From Phoronis ovalis (Eukaryota > Phoronida > Phoronidae): a DNA stretch of 13,697 nt. Location of the stretch: positions 1-13,697 of the forward strand of contig JAOXYB010036706.1 of NCBI GenBank assembly GCA_028565635.1, given 5' to 3'. Made by a program: the position numbers and the translations under genes. The notes beneath the pieces were generated by a model. That model worked only from the letters and a program-made list of their open reading frames with translations, searched no databases and had not been told where the DNA came from. Of the stretch, positions 1 to 9,400 are shown piece by piece; the first letter of the stretch is position 1; every line of letters starts with the position of its first letter.

Positions 1-93
1 ATTGGGTTTGCTACCACAAGCTAAAATTTTGGATTGGGTTCCGCGGCACATCCCCGTAGTCAAAAAACCTTGAGTACACCCCCCCGGGGGGGT
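1..93. mobile_element. probable edge of a dispersed repeat, cut by the window start
   Basis: This stretch is locally rich in C and G runs, unlike the surrounding AT-rich DNA. It ends at a perfect 16-nt palindrome of seven C and seven G at 78-93. Read on the minus strand, it goes from the G run through a GTACTC-like segment to a GGGGATGTGCCGCGGAACCC segment. That order resembles G-run-bounded interspersed repeats I recall from marine invertebrate genomes, but the recollection is unverified. The element at 5198-5523 also has a CCCGGG core near each end. A 100-aa open frame at 34-336 overlaps it and is most likely spurious. Confidence 0.35.
78..93. repeat. perfect C7/G7 palindrome
   Basis: An A, seven C, seven G and a T form a perfect 16-nt self-complementary site. 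Similar cores occur at 507-517 (C4G7) and at 5210-5218 and around 5506-5511, inside the terminal repeats of the 5198-5523 element. This suggests they come from one family of repeat ends. Confidence 0.6.
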
Positions 94-650
94 TACTTAC
101 ATCATATGCATGTTTCGATAAAACTAGGAGTATATACACTACAAAAGGGTACCTTTAATTATTTGATTAACTGTATGCGTTTAGGGTATCGAGATCGATC
201 AAAACCCGGGTCGAAACCACCCTTGAAAATTGAAAACCGTCAATTAATTACCGCTAATTACCACTTGAGTGGCCAAACTCGAAAGTTAATTTGCGATCGC
301 TTTTTGTTTCCGGAAGCTCGAGTGAATTTCCCATAATTCCGTTTCCCGAGCATTTTCCAAAAATTACTAATGCATTTAGGATATTTAAAATTTCTTCGAG
401 TCATTGAAAAAGGGACCACATTTAAAAATGAGAAAACGCAATTAGAGGCTTTTTCAAAAACCCATTCACGCACATGGGTACCAGTAATATATTCAGTTGA
501 GTCGGACCCCGGGGGGGAGATTTATTTTCATATTGGAAACTATGACGTACAAATCATATGTTACATCACAAACAGCAATAATACGTATGTGTTGTAAACT
601 TGCGTGTTGTAAAACTTGATCCGAGTTAAAGAAAAGGTAAAGGGAACATC
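94..650. other. 5' flank of the phosphodiesterase gene
   Basis: No recognisable gene is seen here. Short open frames on both strands (34-336, 370-597, 258-473) have no familiar motifs and overlap one another. A C4G7 run at 507-517 recalls the repeat ends seen elsewhere in the window. The transcription start of the downstream gene must lie here or further left, but I see no clear TATA element. An in-frame TAA at 627-629 sits just upstream of the phosphodiesterase ATG and bounds its reading frame. Confidence 0.5.
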
Positions 651-3363
651 ATGACAGAAAAATCAGACCTGTATAGACTGGCAACTCGGAGGCGACTCCC
701 TTCTTTACCGGGAAACGTAAGCAGCCGAAATTTAACCACATGTGCGAGGCATGACAGCTTAAATTCCTCGTTATCCTTGGAAAAAAATTCAACGGAAATT
801 ACTCCTGAAATTCTTAGAGAAATAGTTGTCGCTAATCCCGATATACTGGATGAAATTGTTATGGAAAGCGTAACTTCAGAAACTATTGAGTCATGGATAA
901 ACATAAAAAGGAGCCAGGGACAAGCGATGGAGACAGAACCAGCCATTGAATATGGCAACAGAGATATTGTGGAGTTTCAGAAAGGACTTATGGCAAAAAC
1001 TGTCGAAAAACAAACCGTTAAAGACCTACCTGACGGATTTGATTTGTACTGCGACATCAGCAAAATTCTACTGAAAGCAACTAAAGCTACCGGCGTAACA
1101 ATGTACATTATGGGGAAAGATAACAACATGGTCAATGCTTGGACGAATGGAAACAGTCTTTATCCCAAAGGAGAGGTAGACATGGCTATTTTCACCGCAA
1201 ACCGGAAAACTGGGCAACTGTTAAAAGATGCTAAAAAATCTAAATACTTTAAGAATGCTAAATTTGGCAATACGGTATCGCTCATAGCTGTACCTATTGT
1301 CACCCCAGATGAAAGCATTGTAGGTGTTTTAGTTCTGACAAAAGAACACGTTAGGTCCCCGTTTACTGAGTATGACTTCCAAACAGTTAATTTTCTTGTT
1401 AGTTGGACATGCGTTGGTGTTTATTTTGGACACAGAAATATCTTTTTAGGAGAACAAAAGGAGATGAACGATTATTTAGTTGCGGTAGTACAAAAAATGT
1501 TCACAGATATCGATCAATTTGATACGTTACTGGAAACGATTATGACGTACACAAAAAATCTTGTTGGAGCCGATCGTTGCGCCATCTTTATGCTGGATAA
1601 AGAAACAAAGGAGCTTTACGCTGATTTATTTGACGAAGGAAAAGTAGATGCATCAGGAAAGCCACTTTATACTAAGAAAAGTGCAACAATACGATTTCCT
1701 CTCGATAAAGGAATAGTCGGTTATTGTGTAACCGAGGGAATATTAGCTAATATCTCTGATGTAACGAAAGACGATCGATTCTATTCTGGTGTTGATCAAG
1801 TTACGGCATACCATACCAAGAGTGTATTATGCGTACCCATTGCAAGCAAAGGAAGTGTTCTGGGAGCCTTAGAAACAATTAACAAAAAAAACGGACCTTG
1901 TTTTACTGAAAGCGATGAGGAAGTATTAACCACGTTTTCCGTGTATTTCGCATTAGCCATGAAATACTCCCAAATTTACACTAAGATGTCACGAGACATG
2001 GTGCAGGCTGATATAGCTCTAGATCAAATTCGTTATCACACAAATTATCACAGTGACGAAGAGAAAGCAAAAATTATGAAAGAGCCAACTCCAGCATATA
2101 TACCAGACAACTTTAATAGTCACAATTTTTATCCGAAAGGCTATGAAGAGATGTTATCTCAGCTATTTAATTACATGATATTTCAACGAATAGGAGAAAA
2201 CACTTTTAATTTATCCTGCTTATCTAATTTTGTTTTATCGGTACGAAAAAATTATCGTGATCTTCCGTACCATAATTGGATCCATGGTTTTACCGTTACA
2301 CATTGCATGTATTGGCTGCTTAGTTTTACCAAAGACGTAGTCTTTACCGAGCTGGATACAACCGTTCTCTTGTTCGCCGCCATTTGTCATGACGTGGATC
2401 ATCGTGGCTACAATAACAGTTTTTACCTACGCACTCAACAGCCTTTATCTATGTTATATTCAACTTCAGTCATGGAACAACACCACTTTCAGACAACCAT
2501 GCACATATTACAGGTGAGATTCATTTAATTATAAAAGATATAAATAATTAGATGATATTCACTCCTTGCCAATGAAATGGAGAGTATGTAAATACACATG
2601 TATACGAGGCCGTGTCTGTTCATACGATACGGCATTTCCAAATATATATCGTACTGGGCAAGTATCGTCCTAAAAAATGTTACCAAATCTACTTATTCAG
2701 CTATCTTTAATTATAAAAAATATGTATAGAAAAACATATACATACCAATTCTTACATATACCCTTTTAAATGTAGCTGCATTGTGCCATTAACTGTTTTT
2801 CTTCTTTTTAGTGTAGCAAAATACTTAATCACTTATCCGAAGAGCAATACAAGGCCATGACAAAAGAGATTAAAAAAATCATTCTGGCAACGGATTTTAC
2901 AAACATGGTGGCAAACTTGAAAACCATATGTCCTCTGGTAGATTCTGGAACATTTGATATGAATAATGATGTTCACAGAGAATATTTCCGAGGACTCCTG
3001 GTCATGGTTTGTGATCTGTGTGTTTGTATTAAGGACTGGCCGGTACAAGTAGAAGCAACTATTAATATATACGAAGAATTCTTTGATCAAGGAGACCGAG
3101 AAAAGGAATATGGTCTAGAACCGTTACCAGCAATGGATAGAGTGTTTCATGATAAGGTACCTGAGAGTCAATTAAACTTTTTACAACATCAAATAAAACC
3201 TGCTTATGAATGCTTGTACAAGATCGAGCCAAGGAGTGTTGAACTGTTACATGCACTAAATAGAAACATTGATTTGTGGAAACGAGTTGCGGCCGGAGAA
3301 ACTGTACCACCGTGGAGGGAAGACGCTCTACTTAATCTATGCGGTAGTGAGACATATGTGTAA
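651..3363 (+). CDS. PDE10A: PDE10-type dual GAF cyclic nucleotide phosphodiesterase (2 exons)
   Basis: Hydrolyses cAMP and/or cGMP to the 5'-monophosphate. Exons are 651-2513 and 2812-3363, joined at a codon boundary to give 804 aa, close to vertebrate PDE10A (about 780). The start is ATG 651, with A at -3 and an in-frame TAA at 627-629. Order: N-terminal helical segment with LDEIVMESVTSETIESW (66-82), very like PDE10A; GAF-A about 130-262; GAF-B about 285-442 with an intact NKFDE signature (N411, K412, F418, D422, E423), the cyclic-nucleotide-binding GAF in PDE10; catalytic domain about 500-790. Catalytic residues are H541 in HNWIH (general acid), metal ligands H545, H580, D581 and D689, the HDxxHxxxxN signature 580-589, purine-clamp glutamine Q741 and F744. 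LYSTSVMEQHHF and the GETVPPW tail favour PDE10 over PDE5, PDE6 or PDE11. Oddities: one 1,863-nt exon, a shortened loop at the junction, and C-terminal ETYV. Confidence 0.94.
2514..2811 (+). other. single intron of the phosphodiesterase gene (phase 0)
   Basis: The donor is CAG|GTGAGA at 2514 and the acceptor a T-rich tract ending TTTTTAG at 2811. The boundary is forced on both sides. Reading through the donor meets TAA within five codons, and the triplet immediately upstream of 2812 in the exon 2 frame is TAG. The intron is 298 nt, phase 0, and lies within the catalytic domain just after HHFQTTMHILQ. Confidence 0.9.
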
Positions 3364-3650
3364 CATGTAACAGTGTAATGTGCTATGCTGAATACATGCA
3401 TCCCACACTGACTTTCGCACGGTATCCAGCGATTTTTTAAACAAAGCCTAACTGATTTTAAAGGGTGCCATATTGAAAATTAAGAACTGTAATTAACACC
3501 TTTTTAAGTGTCAATGTTTACAGCTTTCCCGCAACAATAGGATATATTCTCATGTTGCTGACCGTATATAAGGAAATAGCCTGCAGTAGAACAAATGATA
3601 TATAACTCATAATGCATGTAGAATCTAAGTCTATACTGTAACTACGAGCT
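3364..3650. other. 3' flank of the phosphodiesterase gene
   Basis: AT-rich sequence follows the TAA stop. It has no canonical AATAAA or ATTAAA that I can find and no coding signal. The minus-strand open frame at 3518-3820 mostly overlaps the foldback arm and is not considered a gene. Confidence 0.5.
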
Positions 3651-4449
3651 CCTTGTTTCACAATGTTTAAAGAATCGAATTTTTGCGATAATTTTTGGAA
3701 AAACGAAAAGTCCACTAAAACACACATAGCAAAGTGAAAACGGGATGATGACCTAATAGAAGTTAGCAATATACAGTTTCTCACAAAAAATGCTAAAACT
3801 ATTGGGCAAGAATTTAACATTGAAAAACATTATTCTTGCCAGATGTCGCTGCAGCTAATATAAGCGGGTAGTTAGACGGAAGAGCCTGATAGGGATCATT
3901 TGAAAATATATACATGTACATGATTGTTTTGCGTATGCGATTTAACAGGAAGTTGCACTTTATTATGACGTTCATTTTAAGAAATGTGCATACATATATA
4001 TATCATTATATAAGATGTTTTAAATCTAGTTTTGTGTAATTTTAAAATAGATTCAATAATGTTTCTCGCAGTAATGAGATACTTCTAAGCTGCATTTTGA
4101 GTAATTAGCCGTAATAGGATAATAAAGGATTCTTTACCTGGGCACTGCAGGTCAGTAATTCGTATGCAAATGACAGCAGTACCTATCCGTATTACATGTC
4201 AAAATCCCATGTATTACTGGGCAGCGACATCTGGGGAGAAAACTGTTTTCCAATGTTAAATTGTCGTCCAACAGTTTTAACATTTTTTTTGTGAGAAACT
4301 GTGTACTGCAAAATCCAAATTGTATTATTTCATATTAGGGCACCATCCTGTTTTCACTTTGTTGTATGCTTTCTAGTGGACATTTCGTTTTTCCTTAAGT
4401 TATCGCAAAATTTCGATTCTTTTAATTTAAACATTATGAAACTAAGAGT
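3651..4449. mobile_element. foldback-type element with ~200-nt imperfect inverted arms
   Basis: The left arm (about 3651-3852) is the imperfect reverse complement of the right arm (about 4221-4449). Matching blocks, read on the right arm, include GCAGCGACATCT (4221), CAATGTTAAATT (4251), CAGTTTTAACATTTTTT (4271), CCTGTTTTCACTTTG (4347), TAGTGGACATTTCGTTTTT (4374) and TTATCGCAAAATTTCGATTC (4400). About 370 nt of unrelated AT-rich DNA separates the arms. A nested 9-bp hairpin (GGCAAGAAT/ATTCTTGCC, 3805-3840) sits in the left arm. No transposase frame is present, so this looks like an old non-autonomous foldback or MITE-like insertion. I found no target-site duplication. Confidence 0.75.
4121..4126 (+). 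terminator. possible polyadenylation signal AATAAA
   Basis: This is the first canonical AATAAA I find downstream of the phosphodiesterase stop codon, about 760 nt away and inside the spacer of the foldback element. In AT-rich DNA the hexamer is common, so the call is weak. If used, the mRNA would carry only the left arm of the inverted repeat. Confidence 0.25.
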
Positions 4450-5197
4450 ACTTCAAAAACTACTTCTCTAAGAAATACTTTTCCTAAAAAATAATTCAAA
4501 AGATTTTCCTTCGAATTTAAAGCAGAAAATAGTCTTAGCTTGAATTTAAAGGAGAACAATATATGGCAGTCCTAACTTTACATACAAACGTAAATGCATA
4601 GAGTGCATGGTTTACTGTCAAAGTTTGCTTGATGAGCTCACATGATGATTTGGCTTCATACACTCCTCATGCTTAAATATATTATTTGAAATCAGAACTG
4701 GATGCTGTTACATCAACAAACTTTGATTTTGTTATTAATATATGCTTTTTAATTTCTTGTAACTTGAGAGCATTAGCAGCAATAGAGTGAACAAATATAT
4801 AATCCCTGCAATACTATATGTTGAAACAGAGTCGTGATTTTCCAAATATGAAAATAATATTTTATGTTATATTTAATAAAACAGGAACACTCAACTTCCA
4901 GAATTTTAGTTAAAATATGAAAGTAAATCATTATCTAATCATTGTACTAAATGATATGTACTATTTTGCTACTTCTAAAAAATATATATTGACTTATATT
5001 CTGTCGCCATTAATAAGAAAAACCAACTGGTATCCCTTTACTTTCTGAACTGGGCAAGCCAAGAAATTATATATTAAAAATAGTGGTTCATAGCAAGAAA
5101 TGGTGGCCTATGGTTAGCTAAAATGTTGTGTTTTTTTAAATTGTCATAAATTAGTGAAATAATGGCTAAACAATAAGCGCTAACTTTAATGACTTTA
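4450..5197. other. intergenic AT-rich DNA, no gene seen
   Basis: Stop codons are frequent in all frames and there are no motifs, RNA-gene hallmarks or repeats that I can recognise. Some stretches are nearly pure A+T. Confidence 0.5.
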
Positions 5198-5523
5198 CTG
5201 TAAAAAATGCCCGGGGGGCAGTCATTATAAAAATGGGTACGCATGTTCCAACAAAATTTCGCGTGAAAGGATATATTTTTCGAACCGCCGGTGCGTAACG
5301 CGCGTTACGTGCTTAGGGTATATTTTTTAGCTAAAATCACGAAAAGGGGTGGTTTTTTTGGAGATGTGACACTTCGTTAGGGGTGTTTTTTCCCAAAAGT
5401 CACTTCCTTAGGGGTGTATTTTTTGCAGAATTTCACTTCGTTAGGGGCTTTTTTGAAAAGCCATGTTGGAACATGGGTACCCACTTTCATACTGACTGCT
5501 CCCACCCCGGGCATTTTTTACAG
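5198..5523. mobile_element. 326-bp MITE-like element with ~55-nt terminal inverted repeats
   Basis: The left end (5198-5252) starts CTGTAAAAAATGCCCGGG and ends GGGTACGCATGTTCCAAC. The right end (5465-5523) is its imperfect reverse complement, starting GTTGGAACATGGGTACCC and ending CCCGGGCATTTTTTACAG. The GC-rich ends contrast with the AT-rich flanks. There is no transposase inside; the interior is a minisatellite. A 67-aa open frame at 5383-5586 only reflects the repeats (HFLRGVFF and HFVRGFF) and is not treated as a gene. No clear target-site duplication is visible. Confidence 0.8.
5262..5460 (+). repeat. minisatellite inside the 5198-5523 element, period about 30 nt
   Basis: The clearest units are around 5370, 5399 and 5428. 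They share a core close to CACTTCGTTAGGGGTGT followed by a T6 run and a short A-rich stretch. More degenerate copies precede them: an AGGGTATATTTTTTAG unit near 5315 and an AAGGGGTGGTTTTTTTGG unit near 5343. A GCGTAACGCGCGTTACG palindrome lies near 5293 between degenerate units. Confidence 0.75.
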
Positions 5524-6493
5524 AAAAAATGTAGTACTTCATTTTTATTTGCCTTCTCCAAAAGTCTCTATTCAATGCAGACTTGATTAAAATTTAATAT
5601 GAGGTGTATTTGGTATAACATCTAACCAAAGTCATGTAGTTTCAGATCTTTCAACAGTAATTTTGTGGCAATTAAATCTTAAAATTAGACTAGTATAAAA
5701 ATGTGACAAACTTTCTCATATTCAATCCTGTTGAATGCTAAAATTAAATACGAAGAACATTATTTTGCAAAAATAAAGTTGTGTTATGTTGCAGAAATAT
5801 GCTACCAGTAGTTATACATCAAAATGAAGAGACTTGCATATTTTAATTTGGCTATATTTAATAAAGAAACTTTTAAATGGCAACAAAGCTTGAGGTATCA
5901 TTGTTGCTGGACAGTTAGTCAGCACCCGTACATACATACAACAAGTGCTGTGATTGGTCAATAATGCATATGACATCATCACTTTTAGATATGGCTGCTT
6001 AGCAAAATTTTAGGTCAGTTTAATATAAAATGTGGTATTATCTAAATTTACTTGTATTTTCAAATAATTTTTAGTTCATTCGGGTAGGGTCATTACAAGC
6101 AGTTTTGAACGGACTAAGAAATCACATTGTGGTTACTACTGCTGGGTCTTATTATTGATGGACTATAGTATAAACCGTGATAAGCGAGGGACTAAATTCA
6201 AAAGTCAACAACTGAACAAGGTCATCATACTAAACTTTAAAGTCTCCCTGGCTGTTTCGAAGTGTTTCCGAATTTCATTTCGGTCAATACATACAACATG
6301 AAGTAATTATTTACTGATGTGATTGAAGGTGATGCTTCGCTACACACCTGATACCGAATACTGAATACATAAATATATGTAGCTGGTCCAACTTTTAACT
6401 TGACGTTCGAGACGAAGGGGAATAAACCTCTATGCACCAACACTAGTTGTTGGTAGATATAAAAGAAACATATTATTTAAGTTATATAACGAA
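5524..6493. other. upstream region of the lipid kinase gene
   Basis: No coding sequence is recognised. The minus-strand open frame at 6237-6443 has no familiar motif. The promoter and 5' UTR of the downstream kinase must lie here. The only regulatory-looking elements I can point to are the inverted CCAAT box and CRE/AP-1-like site near 5952-5978. Confidence 0.45.
5952..5978 (+). promoter_or_regulatory. inverted CCAAT box next to a CRE/AP-1-like TGACATCA site
   Basis: GATTGGTCA at 5952 contains an inverted CCAAT box, and TGACATCA at 5971 is one base from a CRE or AP-1 core. The pair lies about 520 nt upstream of the lipid kinase ATG. The spacing would suit a proximal promoter if the 5' UTR is long. 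This is motif matching only and may be chance. Confidence 0.2.
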
Positions 6494-9400
6494 ATGGCTA
6501 CAAAAAGCATTGCAGATACTCTGGTAAAAATTAATAAAAAATGTCATACGCTCGTTTTAAACAATGAGAAGATACTTTTGGATTGTCATCCAGAACAAGC
6601 TAATACAATTGAGGCTGTTACAACAAGTAAGTACTATTTTATATTAAGCGAATTCTATAATATGCATTGGCTTGAAAGAAGCTGCATAGTAGCCAGGGTT
6701 GTCTTGTCATGAAAAGTTGCTTCGCTGGATGTATCTTGCAGTTCATAGACATAGTTCTACAACTTCTACCTAAAGTCTAAACTGAAGTCGAATATATAAT
6801 GTCAATACAGTAAAAACCTTAAGAAAATCAATCGGATGTGACCATGCAATTATGTGTATGTTTTATGTATTTATTCATTTATTACTTGACAAGGTAATAA
6901 TCAGAAAAAATATAATTTTGCTTCATACAAGATTATTTCCGATTATGTTCATAAGTTTTGAATCTCGATTTTATCAAAAATAATTTGATTCAAAGATTTG
7001 TTTTCACAGTTACTTAATTACAGTTTTAAACTATATTTTTTATTCGTTTGTGGGTAGTCTAGTAGCGCATATAGAATCACAGTGCATGGCAGGCTCAGCG
7101 ACAATAATCTACGTACCAATTATTTTAATTAAAGAAGTTATTTTAATTATCTAAATAGCAAATATGATGTTGAGCGGAACATAGTGTACGCGTTGCTGCA
7201 CATTTTGTGTTTATATGTCAACCATCAAAAATTGACAAATCACCGATTTATACAGTATGAAGCTGTGGTGTACATTTAGAGGAGGGGAGAATTGCAGAAA
7301 AGCCTCTACAAATTGAATTTCGTTGCACCCCTGGTATACATCCCTCCATATTTGGTATTACTGGATAGGGAATAAGGGCTGTACGTTGAAGAAGTGTATA
7401 TACTTTTCAACCTATGTTTTAGTAATTAAAATGAAGAGATAGACATATAAAAGTGTACATTTTTAAAAAGTTAATGCTCTAAATTTAACAAATCATCCGG
7501 TTAATATAAATAGTTTGAATTTGGTCATGTGATATAATAAAGCCATTTTGGGGAAAAAATTCAAAATTCGAATTCAAAAAATATAAGTCACTGAAAAACC
7601 CCAGCATCTACAAACTTGAAACTTTGCAGAAATAAGCTATACATATACATCAACGGAACGATGTATCAGATTTTCCTAAAATTTTGCTTTGTTTAAAAGT
7701 TATATTTTTTTTATTTAATGACTCGAGATATAAAAATCCACTGTTATTTGACTATAATTTCCATTACCAGAATGAAAAGATAGACAGATAAAAGTATACA
7801 TTTTTTGCAGAAGTTATACTTGATGTTGATGAATCCAAAGGAAAAAAGTTGAAAATAATTCTCATGATCTGATAAGCGCTCATTTTGAGTAAAAATTGTC
7901 TTCTTCGAATTTTAATTTTCAAAAAAAAATTAAATGACAAAAACTATTATTGCACCTACAAAGCTGAAACTTGGCGAAAGTTATCTTTATATTTCTGTCT
8001 ACAAACAGATATCTCAAATTTTTAAAATTTTGCTTCGTTTAAAACATATGAATTGTCAAAGCTTAAAGATCAGCATTTTCTGATTTTGATCTGACTATTA
8101 AGGGTTCTAGATACAAAGAGGAGTGTATACATTTCAAGCACTGTTTTAGTAATTAAAATAAAGAGATAGACATATGAAAATATACATTTTTAAAAAGTTA
8201 ATACATTGCTTAACATGACATACATGCAGGCTATATTACCGTATTGATACATGTACTGTACTGTTGATAGGAATTGTTTTAACGTATTTCGTTACCCTTC
8301 AGAAAGTATTGCAGTGAACGATATCATTGTATGTAAAAAATCAGAAAAGGAACCCAAGATGTTTGAATTACATTACATACAGAAGTTAGACTTGATGCAT
8401 CTAGGTGCTGAACAGATGGTAATCGCTTGCGAGTCCGAAAACGTACGAGATCATTGGGTTGTGACGATTTCAGAAATTTTAAATAAAGGTAAACAGAAAA
8501 ACACACGTTTAATATTAGTTCCTCAGGGATTTTAAAAATACGTTTTTCAAACACCATACTCGAGTGCGTACTATACAGCTGCGACACATCGTCACTTTAA
8601 TCAAATATTAGTATTGCATTCATTTGGCTTGTTTTACAATGCACATTTAATAAAATTCAGAAGTTATAAATTTATTACAAACGAAATTTTAAGTTCTAAA
8701 CTTATTATAATAGCATTTTTTTACTTTATGTTGTTGGATTCCTTTGGAATTTACCCAGGTTTTAAGTTAAAAGTTATGAACTAACAATTTGTATCTAAAT
8801 AACAATTTATATTGGAAATATTTGAACAAAAGGTGTCAAAGGTCAGAACTCCTAGGAAATAAAGTACGTAACAAATGTTCCTATGAATTTCAGCTAAACA
8901 CAGACCAAGGCGTTTATTAGTGTTCATCAATCCGGACAGTGGAAATAACAAGGCAGTCAAAATTTACGAAAGCAAAGTAGCGCCATACTTGTTATTAGCT
9001 GGAATTCAAACCGATGTTATTGGTATGTTTTTTTTTGCGCGATAGTTGTTTTATTCCGTCAAAATGATAGAACAAAGTGATCAAAATCATAGTGAACATC
9101 AGTATGTCGTGATCGAGTTTACTAGTCCTCTCCAGAACTCTCTCTCCTATGCTCTCTCTAGATTCTGAACTTTTCGGTTGAAAGGTGAATGATTCACCTT
9201 TATCTCATCTGATGATATATTTAATTTCTCTATCAACTTTCAACTGTTCTCCTGCATGCCATCCTTTCGACTGTAGTATTCCTGGGGATTTGGCCTACTC
9301 AGTCTTGTTATTTATCATTGTACATGCCTTATGTAGGTAACTTCACTTTTTGTATAGCACAACTTCATTTCGTAGGCGACCGTGCATCTAGATTCCCAAC

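Noticed and set aside
34-336. 100-aa open reading frame near the window start
   Set aside because: It overlaps the putative dispersed repeat and the C7/G7 palindrome, has no recognisable motif, and competes with other short frames. Most likely chance.
370-597. 75-aa plus-strand frame just upstream of the phosphodiesterase
   Set aside because: No domain or motif is recognised, and it overlaps a minus-strand frame. An extra 5' exon of the PDE is not needed because the N-terminus starting at 651 already covers the PDE10 N-terminal segment.
3062-3401. Minus-strand frames opposite exon 2 of the phosphodiesterase
   Set aside because: They are shadows of the well-supported coding exon on the plus strand.
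3518-3820. 100-aa minus-strand frame downstream of the phosphodiesterase
   Set aside because: It lies largely in the left arm of the foldback element; its openness comes from the repeat and no protein family is suggested.
5383-5586. 67-aa frame with repeated HFLRGVFF and HFVRGFF segments
   Set aside because: The peptide repeats follow directly from the minisatellite units, and the frame ends soon after the terminal repeat of the element.
8314-8326. Alternative acceptor GCAG at 8313 for exon 2 of the lipid kinase
   Set aside because: It gives the wrong phase relative to exon 1 and would drop residues that align with CERK; the acceptor at 8302 keeps frame.
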